Source of the DNA: CAWDAQ01 sp963800325
GTDB lineage: Bacteria > Actinomycetota > Actinomycetes > Actinomycetales > Dermatophilaceae
Reading direction: 5' to 3'
DNA length: 64,000 bases
Assembly: GCA_963800325.1 (NCBI GenBank)
Contig: CAWDAQ010000008.1
Location: 62,001-126,000 of the forward strand
The stretch's first letter is position 1. Every line of letters starts with the position of its first letter. The position numbers and the translations under genes are program-made. Of this stretch, positions 15,213-22,696 are shown piece by piece. The notes beneath the pieces are model-generated. The model worked only from the letters and a program-made list of their open reading frames with translations. It did not search any database and had not been told where the DNA came from.

Positions 15213-16025
15213 TCAGTGGCCCCTGTGGTGCTCGTGGCCCTCGTGGCGGTCGTGGTGGCCGTGGGACCTGCTGTGGTGGGCCAGGTGCGCCGCGCCGATG
15301 ATGCCGGCCTTGTTGAGCAGCTGCGCGGCGACGATCGGGGTGCGGATGTCGAGCAGGGGAAGGTACTTCTCCGCCTTCTTCGACACCCCGCCGCCGACGA
15401 CGAACAGGTCGGGCCAGAGCAGGTCCTCCAGCGCCCGGTAGTAGCGGTGCAGCCGCGCGGCCCACTCCTCCCACGACAGGTCCTCGCGCTCGCGGGCCGA
15501 GTCCGCGGCCCGGGACTCCGCGTCGTGGCCGTCGACCTCGATGTGGCCGAGCTCGGAGTTCGGCACGAGCACGCCCTCGGTGATGAGTGCGGTCCCGATC
15601 CCGGTGCCGAGGGTCGTCAGGACGACCAGTCCCTCTTCCTGGCCCCGGGCGGCGCCGTAGTGCATCTCGGCGACGCCGGCGGCGTCGGCGTCGTTGACGA
15701 CGACGACCGGGTGCCCGAGCCGCTCGCGCAGCATCGTCGCGGCGTCGAAGCCGATCCACGCGTCGTCGATGTTCGCCGCGGACCGCACCACGCCGTGGGT
15801 GACGACGCCGGGCACGGTCACCCCGATCGGGGAGTCGCCGCGGACGTCCTCGAAGGAGTCCACGACCTCGGCGATGACGTCACACACCGCCTCCGGGGTG
15901 GCCGGCCGGGGCGTGGCGATGCGGACCCGGTCGGCCGCGAACTCGCCGGTGTCGAGGTCGACCGGGGCGCCCTTGATGCCGCTCCCGCCGACGTCGATCC
16001 CGAGCGGCAGTCCCTTGCGTGCCAT
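15213..16025 (-). CDS. ppgK: Polyphosphate glucokinase
   Basis: 270 residues of the ROK family. GIDVGGSGIKGAPVDL near the N-terminus is the phosphate-binding segment; VPGVVTHG, VVVNDADAAGVAEM and TTLGTGIGTALITEG are the conserved core, and the catalytic Asp lies in NDAD. Sequence form is that of actinobacterial PpgK, which phosphorylates glucose with polyphosphate or ATP in the cytoplasm. The last 21 residues contain ten histidines (SHGHHDRHEGHEHHRGH), an added metal-binding-like tail. The start ATG 16025 lies 17 bases after the map stop, so the two form an operon. Confidence 0.9.
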   Translation of the reverse strand: MARKGLPLGIDVGGSGIKGAPVDLDTGEFAADRVRIATPRPATPEAVCDVIAEVVDSFEDVRGDSPIGVTVPGVVTHGVVRSAANIDDAWIGFDAATMLRERLGHPVVVVNDADAAGVAEMHYGAARGQEEGLVVLTTLGTGIGTALITEGVLVPNSELGHIEVDGHDAESRAADSAREREDLSWEEWAARLHRYYRALEDLLWPDLFVVGGGVSKKAEKYLPLLDIRTPIVAAQLLNKAGIIGAAHLAHHSRSHGHHDRHEGHEHHRGH

Positions 16026-16042
16026 CGCGGTGCGCCTTCCTC

Positions 16043-16906
16043 TCAGGGCAGGGTGAGGATCTCGTTGCCGGACTCGGTGATGAGGATGGTGTGCTCGAAC
16101 TGGGCCGAGCGCGCCCGGTCCTTGGTCACGACCGTCCACCCGTCGTCCCACATCTCCCACTCCGGCGTGCCGAGGTTGAGCATCGGCTCGATCGTGAACG
16201 TCATCCCCGGCTCGATGACGGTGTCGTAGGCGGGGGCGGCGTCGTAGTGCGGGATGACGAGTCCGGAGTGGAACGCCGATCCGATGCCGTGCCCGGTGAA
16301 GTCGCGCACGACCCCGTAGCCGAACCGCCGGGCGTAGCTCTCGATGACCCGGCCGATGACGTTGACGGCCCGGCCGGGGACCGCCGCCTTGATCCCGCGC
16401 ATCATCGCCTCGCGGGTCCGCTCGACGAGCAGCCGCGAGGTCTCGTCGACGTCGCCGACGAGGTAGGTCGCGTCGGTGTCGCCGTGGACCCCGTCGAGGT
16501 AGGCGGTGATGTCGATGTTGACGACGTCGCCGTCCTCGAGCGGGCGGTCGTCGGGGATGCCGTGGCAGATGACCTCGTTGACCGACGTGCACAGCGACTT
16601 CGGGAAGCCGCGGTAGCCCAGCGTCGAGGGGTAGGCGCCGTGGTCCACGAGGTACTCGTGCCCGATCCGGTCGAGCTCGTCGGTGGTCACCCCGGGTGCG
16701 ATCGCCGCCGCCGCCGCCTCCATCGCCCGCGCGGCGAGCCGGCCCGCGACCCGCATGCGCTCGACGGTCTCGGCCTCCTTGACCTCGGACCCGGTGAACG
16801 GTGCCGGGGCCGGGCGGTCGACGTACTCGGGCCGGGCGATCGCGGCGGGCACGGGCCGGCGCGGCGACACCGTGCCCTGCAGGACGGTTGCGTTGCTGAG
16901 CGGCAT
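16043..16906 (-). CDS. map: Methionine aminopeptidase type I
   Basis: 287 residues. It removes the initiator Met from nascent proteins and uses two metal ions. Ligand motifs are visible: DITAYLDGVHGDTDATY (two Asp), FTGHGIGSAFHSGL (His), and FTIEPMLNLG plus the C-terminal QFEHTILIT (Glu residues). The first 30 residues form a proline-rich extension typical of the actinobacterial long type. Start ATG 16906 is chosen over an in-frame codon at 16945 because TAGACT ends seven bases before it, indicating a leaderless mRNA. ppgK follows on the same transcript. Confidence 0.92.
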   Translation of the reverse strand: MPLSNATVLQGTVSPRRPVPAAIARPEYVDRPAPAPFTGSEVKEAETVERMRVAGRLAARAMEAAAAAIAPGVTTDELDRIGHEYLVDHGAYPSTLGYRGFPKSLCTSVNEVICHGIPDDRPLEDGDVVNIDITAYLDGVHGDTDATYLVGDVDETSRLLVERTREAMMRGIKAAVPGRAVNVIGRVIESYARRFGYGVVRDFTGHGIGSAFHSGLVIPHYDAAPAYDTVIEPGMTFTIEPMLNLGTPEWEMWDDGWTVVTKDRARSAQFEHTILITESGNEILTLP

Positions 16907-16913
16907 ACGGTGG

Positions 16914-16919
16914 AGTCTA
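16914..16919 (-). promoter_or_regulatory. -10 hexamer, leaderless map-ppgK mRNA
   Basis: TAGACT on the minus strand ends seven bases before ATG 16906. The same hexamer serves hisD (28805) and pheS (41721). Confidence 0.6.
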
Positions 16920-16954
16920 GGCAGCAGCCCCGGCCCGACCGTCAAGGAGGCGGA

Positions 16955-17134
16955 ATGCCGTACTGGTACAACGTCGACACCGGCAGGGTGGAGAGCGACG
17001 CCGAGCGCAGCCAGAACGCCACCGTCCTCGGCCCCTACGCGAGTGCCGAGGAGGCCGCCAAGGCCCTCGAGACCGCCCGGGAGAAGACCGAGCGCTGGGA
17101 CGAGGAGGACCGGGCCTGGGACGAGGGGGACTGA
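16955..17134 (+). CDS. Small conserved actinobacterial protein (SPOR-like)
   Basis: 59 residues, MPYWYNVDTGRVES at the N-terminus, then a helical acidic half (AEEAAKALETAREKTE). A strong ribosome binding site AAGGAGGCGGA lies directly upstream, unusual among the many leaderless neighbours. The YWYNVxTGxV opening is common to short proteins annotated as SPOR-like in this group. Function unknown; divergent from map. Confidence 0.75.
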   Translation: MPYWYNVDTGRVESDAERSQNATVLGPYASAEEAAKALETAREKTERWDEEDRAWDEGD

Positions 17135-17138
17135 GGCG

Positions 17139-17771
17139 TCACCAGCGGCGGTGCACCGTGACCGCGTAGCCGCCGCCGGGACGCCACGGGTCCCGGTCCC
17201 ACGTCGCGTACCGGTCCGACAGCGACAGCCCCGTCGTCCCCGCGATCCGGTCGTACTCCTCGAGCGAGGTCACCGGCACCCCCGGCGGCAGGTGGGCCGC
17301 GTCGAGGCCGAACCCGGCGACGAGCAGGCCCCCGGGCTGGAGGTGCTCGTGCAGCCGCGTCAGCGTCCCGAACAGCGTCCCGGGCGCGAGCAGCGGGACG
17401 ACGTTGCCCGCCATGAGGACGACGTCGAAGGCCTGGCTGCGCAGCTGGAGCTCGCTGAGGTCCTGGCGGACGAAGTGGGTCGCGGGGTCGCGCTCCCGGG
17501 CCACCTCGACCATGTCGGGGTCGACGTCGACCCCGACGGCGGTGTAGCCGAGCGCGGTCAGCTGCGTGGCGACCCGGCCGGTCCCGCAGCCCGCGTCGAG
17601 CACCCGGGCCGGCGGCGGGAGGAGGTGCTCGACGAACGCCGCCTCGCCGTGGACGTCGAACCCGCGCGCGGCGAGGTCGTCGAAGCGCCGCTGGTAGGCG
17701 GTCGCGGCGTCGATCCCGCCGGACACCTCCGACCAACGGGTGCGGATCTCCTCGGTCCCCTCGCTGCTCAC
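17139..17771 (-). CDS. Class I SAM-dependent methyltransferase
   Basis: 210 residues. The SAM-binding motif I is VLDAGCGTGRVATQL, followed by VGVDVDPDMVEVAR (motif II acidic end) and FDVVLMAGNVVPLL (motif IV). The substrate is unknown. GTG start at 17771 has TACGCT six bases upstream and no ribosome binding site, so it is probably leaderless. It lies 4 bases from the small plus-strand gene's stop, convergent. Confidence 0.82.
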   Translation of the reverse strand: MSSEGTEEIRTRWSEVSGGIDAATAYQRRFDDLAARGFDVHGEAAFVEHLLPPPARVLDAGCGTGRVATQLTALGYTAVGVDVDPDMVEVARERDPATHFVRQDLSELQLRSQAFDVVLMAGNVVPLLAPGTLFGTLTRLHEHLQPGGLLVAGFGLDAAHLPPGVPVTSLEEYDRIAGTTGLSLSDRYATWDRDPWRPGGGYAVTVHRRW

Positions 17772-17777
17772 GGTGCC

Positions 17778-17783
17778 AGCGTA
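17778..17783 (-). promoter_or_regulatory. -10 hexamer, leaderless methyltransferase mRNA
   Basis: TACGCT on the minus strand ends six bases before GTG 17771. Confidence 0.5.
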
Positions 17784-17856
17784 GGTCCTTCCCGGCCCGT
17801 CTCGTGACGGCTCGTCCGGATCGTCGGGGGCGTGTCCCCGTGGCAGCCGGCCCGCG

Positions 17857-18897
17857 TCACCGGTGGAGCTTGGGGAGGACGTCCCGGCCGAAGGCCTCGA
17901 TCCACTCGCGCTGGTTGCGCCCGACGTTGTGCAGGTACACCCGGTCGAAGCCGAGGTCGACGAACCGCTGGATCGCGGCCCGGTGCTCGTCGAGGTCGGC
18001 GGAGATGACCATGCGCCCCTCGAAGTCCTCGGGACGGACGAGCTGGGCCATCGCGGCGAAGTCGTGCGGGGAGCGGATGTCGGCCTTGGGGAACCTCATC
18101 CCGCCGTTGGGCCACTGCGTCATCGCGTTCTCGAGGGCCTCCTCGTCGGTCTCGGCCCACGACAGGTGGAGCTGGAGGATCTTCGGCATCGTCCCGGCGT
18201 CCTTGCCGGCCTCCCGGGCGCCCTCCTCGAACTTGGCGAACAGACCCTCGATCTTCTCCAGCGGCGCGCCGACCGTGATCATGCCATCGGCGTGGCGCCC
18301 GGTGCGCTTGGCGTTCAGCGGGCCCGCGGTGGCGACGAGGATCGGCGGGGCGGCCTCGGGCATCGTCCACAGCCGGGTGGTCTCCATCGAGAAGTACTCG
18401 CCGCGGAACTTCGTGTCCTTCCCGCGCAGGGACGCCTCGAAGAGCCCGCCCACGAGCTCGACGGCCTCCCACAGCCGGCGGGAGCGCTCACCGCCCTCGG
18501 GCCAGTAGCCCGGGACGACGTGCTCGTTGAGCGCCTCCCCGGTGCCGAGGCCGAGCCACGACCGGCCCGGGTACATCGCCTCGAGGGTGGCCGCGGCCTG
18601 CGCGACGACCGCCGGGTGGAACCGGAAGGACGGGCACGTCACCCCCGGGCCCATGTCCCCGGAGGTCCGCTCGCCGACCGCGGCCAGGACGTTCCAGACG
18701 AACGAGGCCTGCCCCTGTTCGGGCACCCAGGGCTGGAAGTGGTCGGCCGCCATGCAGCCGGAGAAGCCGTGGCTCTCGGCCAGCGCGGTCAGCTCGACCG
18801 CCTCGGCGGGGTGGAACTGCTCGAGCATCGCGGCGTAGCCCACCGTGAGGCTGCCGTCGGGGGTCATGACGTGGGGTTCGGCGTGCGAGTCGGGCAT
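17857..18897 (-). CDS. F420-dependent LLM-class dehydrogenase, G6PDH-like family
   Basis: 346 residues of the luciferase-like fold. VGYAAMLEQFHPAEAVELTA, AADHFQPWVPEQGQ and GLGTGEALNEHVV correspond to segments of Fgd1 (KASAEQFAPRELVEL, SDHFQPW, GVGTGEALNE). The family uses coenzyme F420 and oxidises sugar phosphates or related alcohols in the cytoplasm. The substrate-binding part differs from true Fgd1, so glucose 6-phosphate is not certain. Start ATG 18897 has TACCGT six bases before it. The gene implies an F420 pathway elsewhere in the genome; panB is upstream on the same strand with a separate promoter. Confidence 0.82.
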   Translation of the reverse strand: MPDSHAEPHVMTPDGSLTVGYAAMLEQFHPAEAVELTALAESHGFSGCMAADHFQPWVPEQGQASFVWNVLAAVGERTSGDMGPGVTCPSFRFHPAVVAQAAATLEAMYPGRSWLGLGTGEALNEHVVPGYWPEGGERSRRLWEAVELVGGLFEASLRGKDTKFRGEYFSMETTRLWTMPEAAPPILVATAGPLNAKRTGRHADGMITVGAPLEKIEGLFAKFEEGAREAGKDAGTMPKILQLHLSWAETDEEALENAMTQWPNGGMRFPKADIRSPHDFAAMAQLVRPEDFEGRMVISADLDEHRAAIQRFVDLGFDRVYLHNVGRNQREWIEAFGRDVLPKLHR

Positions 18898-18903
18898 GGC
18901 CCC

Positions 18904-18909
18904 ACGGTA
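18904..18909 (-). promoter_or_regulatory. -10 hexamer, leaderless F420 dehydrogenase mRNA
   Basis: TACCGT on the minus strand ends six bases before ATG 18897. Confidence 0.5.
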
Positions 18910-18944
18910 TGCCTCGGTCCCCGCGCCCGCCCCCGCGCGTGGCC

Positions 18945-19955
18945 TCAGTCCTCGAAGGCGTGCTCCGCCGCGGGGAAGGTCCCCGCGGCGACGTCCTCGG
19001 CGTAGGCCCGGGCCGCGCGGCCGAGCTCGCCGCGCAGGTCGGCGTACCGCTTGACGAACCGGGGCGCGCGCCCTCCCCGCAGGCCGGCCATGTCCTGCCA
19101 GACGAGGACCTGGGCGTCGGTCCCCGGACCGGCGCCGATCCCGACCGTGGGGATGCGCAGCGCCTCGCTCACCCGCGCCGCGGCGGCCGCCGGGACCATC
19201 TCGAGCACGACCGCGAACGCCCCGGCCCGCTCGAGCGCGAGCGCGTCCTCGACGAGGGCGTCGGCGGCCTCGCCCCGCCCCTGCACCCGGTAGCCCCCGA
19301 GCGCGTGCTCGCTCTGCGGGGTGAAGCCCACGTGTCCCATGACCGGGACCCCGGCCGAGACGAGCAGCTCGACGTGCGGCGCGAGCCGCCGGCCGCCCTC
19401 GAGCTTGACGGCGTGGGCGAGCCCCTCCTTCATGAACCGGGTGCCCGTCGCGAGAGCCGCCTCGGGGGAGCCCTCGTAGGACCCGAACGGCAGGTCGGCG
19501 ACGACGAGCGCGCTGCGGGCGGCGCCGGCCACGGCGCGCACGAGCGGCAGCAGGTGCTCGACGGTCACCGGCACCGTGGTCTCGAAGCCGAAGACGTTGT
19601 TGCCCGCGGAGTCGCCGACGAGGAGCACCGGGATGCCCGCCTCGTCGAAGATCTCGGCGCTGTACTGGTCGTAGGCGGTGAGCATGGCCCAGCGCTCGCC
19701 CCGGTCGGTCATCCGCTGCAGGTGCGGGACCCGCACCCGCCGCCGCGGTCGCGGGTCGCCGCTCCCGGTCGCCGGCTCTGCGCGCCCGGTCGCCGGCTCT
19801 GCGCGCCCGGTCGCCGGCTCTGCGCGCCCGGTCGCCGGCTCTGCGCGCCCGGTCGCCGGATCCGCGCCTCCGGTGCCCCCGCCGCCGTAGGGCGCGGGCT
19901 GCTCGCCCTCGGGCGCGGGGTCGCGGGGAGCCGGGGGCTGCTCGGGGGACGTCAT
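18945..19955 (-). CDS. panB: 3-methyl-2-oxobutanoate hydroxymethyltransferase
   Basis: 336 residues; the first step of pantothenate synthesis, adding a hydroxymethyl group from methylene-tetrahydrofolate to ketoisovalerate. The catalytic TIM barrel begins about residue 66: AMLTAYDQYSAEIFDEAG, LLVGDSAGNNVFGF (metal Asp), MGHVGFTPQ, and VLEMVPAAAAARVSEAL with the conserved Glu. The first 65 residues are a disordered extension that holds RAEPATG repeated about four times, coded by 21-base tandem units (nt 19767-19861). Such an extension is not part of the enzyme family. Start ATG 19955 has TAGGAT eight bases upstream. Confidence 0.9.
   Translation of the reverse strand: MTSPEQPPAPRDPAPEGEQPAPYGGGGTGGADPATGRAEPATGRAEPATGRAEPATGRAEPATGSGDPRPRRRVRVPHLQRMTDRGERWAMLTAYDQYSAEIFDEAGIPVLLVGDSAGNNVFGFETTVPVTVEHLLPLVRAVAGAARSALVVADLPFGSYEGSPEAALATGTRFMKEGLAHAVKLEGGRRLAPHVELLVSAGVPVMGHVGFTPQSEHALGGYRVQGRGEAADALVEDALALERAGAFAVVLEMVPAAAAARVSEALRIPTVGIGAGPGTDAQVLVWQDMAGLRGGRAPRFVKRYADLRGELGRAARAYAEDVAAGTFPAAEHAFED
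19767..19861. repeat. 21-base tandem repeats in panB N-terminal extension
   Basis: The unit GGTCGCCGGCTCTGCGCGCC (plus one base) recurs about four times almost without change. It codes RAEPATG on the minus strand. The near-identity suggests recent expansion and likely variation between isolates. Confidence 0.85.
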
Positions 19956-19963
19956 GGTCGCTC

Positions 19964-19969
19964 ATCCTA
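19964..19969 (-). promoter_or_regulatory. -10 hexamer, leaderless panB mRNA
   Basis: TAGGAT on the minus strand ends eight bases before ATG 19955. Confidence 0.45.
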
Positions 19970-20105
19970 AGCGGCGCGAGAATTCTTTCGCCCCCTGACG
20001 ATCTTGGTGAAAACTTTACTCAGCGCCTCTCGGTTCGCCGATCGATCCGTGGTCTCATCACACACAGCCCGCTCACAGGTGGGTGACCGACGAACTGGAG
20101 GATTC

Positions 20106-22556
20106 GTGAAGAAGCGACAGCTAGGCGTGGTGTCGGGCGCGGTGGTGTCCGCGTTCGCGCTGGCCCTGACGCCCAACGCCGCGCACGCCGCCACCGACAC
20201 GGTGTCGCACGTACCCGCCAAGCCGGGGTCGACCCCCGTCAGCGGCGCCCCGCGCGAGGACAACCTGCCGAACCCGCTCGCCGAGGCCCAGAGCGCGCTG
20301 CGCGAGGAGGCCGTGCAGAAGCTCCTCGACGGCAAGGCGAGCGTCGTCACCCGGGGTGGGCAGAAGGTCATCAAACTCGAGACCGACAGCCGGGGGGCGA
20401 AGAAGCACGGCGACGACGGCCACGGGAAGCACCACGGGAAGGGGCGGGGCGGCCACCACAAGGGCCACCACGGCCACGAAGGGCACCACGGCCACGAAGG
20501 GCACCACGGCCACCACGGCCGGGACTGGAGCCACGGTCACCACCAGGGCAAGGACAAGTACGTCCTCTACGACACCGACCGCAAGGAGTCGATCTTCACG
20601 GTCCTCGCCGACTTCGGGGACAAGGTCGACCCGCGCACCGGCGGGGACGCGGGCCCGGTGCACAACCAGATCCCGAAGCCGGACCGCGCCTACGACGGCA
20701 GCGCGAGCGACGACAACTCGACGTACTGGCTGCCGGACTTCGACCGCGCCCACTACCGGGACATGATGTTCGGCGACGGCGAGTCCTTCAAGGACTTCTA
20801 CGAGCACCAGTCCAACGGCCGCTTCACCGTCGACGGCGACGTCTCGGACTGGGTCACGGTGCCCTACAACGAGGCGCGCTACGGCTCGAACGACATCGCC
20901 GAGTCCGACGGCTACTGGAACTTCGTCAAGGACACGGTGAACGCCTGGTACGACGACCAGAAGGCGCAGGGCAAGTCCGACGCCCAGATCAAGGACTACC
21001 TTGCCCAGTTCGACCAGGTCGACCGGTACGACTACGACGGCGACGGCAACTTCAACGAGCCCGACGGCTACATCGACCACTTCCAGGCGATCCACGCCGG
21101 TGAGGGCGAGGAGGCCGGTGCCGGCGACGACAAGATCTGGTCCCACCGCTGGTACGCCTACAGCAACCTCATGGGCAAGGCCGGCCCCGGCTCCAACCCC
21201 GCCGGGGGCGTCCAGATCGGCGACACCGGCATGTGGGTCGGCGACTACACCACCGAGCCGGAGAACGGCGGGCTCGGCGTCTTCGCCCACGAGTTCGGCC
21301 ACGACCTCGGGCTGCCCGACCTCTACGACACCGCCGGCGGCGACAACAGCACCGGGTTCTGGACGCTGATGAGCGCCGGCTCCTGGCTGGGCCACGGCGG
21401 CGACGCGATCGGGACCACGCCCGGCTACATGGGCCCGTGGGAGAAGATGCAGCTCGGCTGGCTCGACTACGACGTCGCGCCCTTCGGGAAGAACCGCAAC
21501 TACACCCTCGGCCCGGCCGAGCGCGACGGGAAGAACACCCCCCAGGCGCTCGCGGTGCAGCTGCCGGACAAGACGGTGCGGACCGACTACAACACCCCGC
21601 ACTCGGGCAGCGGCGAGTGGTGGAGCGGCTCGGCGGACAACCTCAACGTCAGCCTGACCCGCTCCCTCGACCTGACCGGGACGAGCTCGGCCTCGCTCTC
21701 GGCGTGGCTCTGGTACCACATCGAGTCCGGCTACGACTTCCTCACGCTCGAGGCGAAGCCGGAGGGCGCGGACACGTGGACCCAGGTCGGTGACCTCGTC
21801 GACGGCGAGCAGACGAGCTGGACCCAGAAGACGTGGGACCTCAGCGCCTTCGCCGGCGGCAAGGTCGACGTCCGGTTCCGCTACTACGGCGACGGCGGCG
21901 TGCACTACCAGGGCGCGTTCGTCGACGGCGTCACCGTCACCGCGGACGGCTCGACCGTGCTCACCGACGACGTCGAGTCCGGCGACAACGGCTGGACCGC
22001 CGACGGCTGGACCCGGATGGGCGGGGCGACGGAGAAGACGGCCACGCACTACTACCTCGCCGAGAACCGGACCTACCAGGACTACGACTCCACCCTGCGG
22101 ACCGGTCCGTACAACTTCGGCTGGGGCGACACCCGCCCGAACTTCGTCGAGCGGTTCCCGTACCAGAACGGCATGGTCGTCTGGTACATCGACAACGAGT
22201 ACGAGGACAACAACACCTCCGTCCACCCGGGCGCCGGCCAGGTGCTCCCCGTGGACGCCCGGCCGGGGAACCTCGTGTTCCCCGACGGGTCCCAGCTCGC
22301 CAACCGGCGGCAGGTGTTCGACGCCAGCTTCGGCCAGGACCGGACGGACCCGGTGACGTTCCACCACAACGGCACCCCGCTGCACGTGGGGTCCCGGCGG
22401 CCGATGCCGACCTTCACCGACAGCGACCCGGACCGCTACTACGACCCGAGCAACAAGCTCAGCTCGGTCAAGGTCGCCGGCACCGGCACCTCGGTGACGG
22501 TGGCCCGCACCAGCCACGACCGGCTGCGCATGATGCTGAAGGTCCGCTTCCACTGA
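20106..22556 (+). CDS. Secreted M6-family metalloprotease (immune inhibitor A type) with His-rich insert
   Basis: 816 residues starting at GTG 20106, seven bases after GGAGGA. A Sec signal peptide (VKKRQLG, hydrophobic core, cleavage after AHA at residue 28) sends it outside the cell. After a propeptide-like part there is a low-complexity stretch at about 98-152 with 19 histidines (GHHGHEG units). The catalytic zinc motif is HEFGHDLGLPD (H395-E396-H399). Two later beta-rich segments (about 510-610 and 610-660) resemble the MAM/CBM-like part of InhA. DYDGDGNFNEPDG is a calcium-binding loop. InhA-type proteases degrade extracellular proteins; the His tract may bind zinc or copper, as cargo or as an inhibitor of the zymogen. 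Confidence 0.87.
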   Translation: MKKRQLGVVSGAVVSAFALALTPNAAHAATDTVSHVPAKPGSTPVSGAPREDNLPNPLAEAQSALREEAVQKLLDGKASVVTRGGQKVIKLETDSRGAKKHGDDGHGKHHGKGRGGHHKGHHGHEGHHGHEGHHGHHGRDWSHGHHQGKDKYVLYDTDRKESIFTVLADFGDKVDPRTGGDAGPVHNQIPKPDRAYDGSASDDNSTYWLPDFDRAHYRDMMFGDGESFKDFYEHQSNGRFTVDGDVSDWVTVPYNEARYGSNDIAESDGYWNFVKDTVNAWYDDQKAQGKSDAQIKDYLAQFDQVDRYDYDGDGNFNEPDGYIDHFQAIHAGEGEEAGAGDDKIWSHRWYAYSNLMGKAGPGSNPAGGVQIGDTGMWVGDYTTEPENGGLGVFAHEFGHDLGLPDLYDTAGGDNSTGFWTLMSAGSWLGHGGDAIGTTPGYMGPWEKMQLGWLDYDVAPFGKNRNYTLGPAERDGKNTPQALAVQLPDKTVRTDYNTPHSGSGEWWSGSADNLNVSLTRSLDLTGTSSASLSAWLWYHIESGYDFLTLEAKPEGADTWTQVGDLVDGEQTSWTQKTWDLSAFAGGKVDVRFRYYGDGGVHYQGAFVDGVTVTADGSTVLTDDVESGDNGWTADGWTRMGGATEKTATHYYLAENRTYQDYDSTLRTGPYNFGWGDTRPNFVERFPYQNGMVVWYIDNEYEDNNTSVHPGAGQVLPVDARPGNLVFPDGSQLANRRQVFDASFGQDRTDPVTFHHNGTPLHVGSRRPMPTFTDSDPDRYYDPSNKLSSVKVAGTGTSVTVARTSHDRLRMMLKVRFH

Positions 22557-22601
22557 CGGACCTCGGCACCCGGTGACCCGTCCGCAGCGGCGGGGCGGTG
22601 G

Positions 22602-22637
22602 GGGCCCCGGGGGCGCGGCGACGCGCTCCCGGGGCCC
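22602..22637 (+). terminator. 16-bp hairpin with GCGA loop after the M6 protease
   Basis: GGGCCCCGGGGGCGCG (22602-22617) pairs with CGCGCTCCCGGGGCCC (22622-22637) with one G-U pair and a GCGA loop, a GNRA tetraloop. No T tract follows. Confidence 0.65.
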
Positions 22638-22683
22638 TGTCGCGTCCGCGCCTCCCCGGCCCCGACCCGCCCCGTCCGGCCCC

Positions 22684-22689
22684 TAGGCT
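22684..22689 (+). promoter_or_regulatory. -10 hexamer, leaderless FAD oxidoreductase mRNA
   Basis: TAGGCT ends seven bases before ATG 22697. Confidence 0.5.
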
Positions 22690-22696
22690 GAGCGGC

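Noticed and set aside
20397..20560. His-rich tract as a frameshift artefact
   Set aside because: The frame is continuous from signal peptide to the HEFGH motif and the DNA repeats encode ordered GHHGHEG units.
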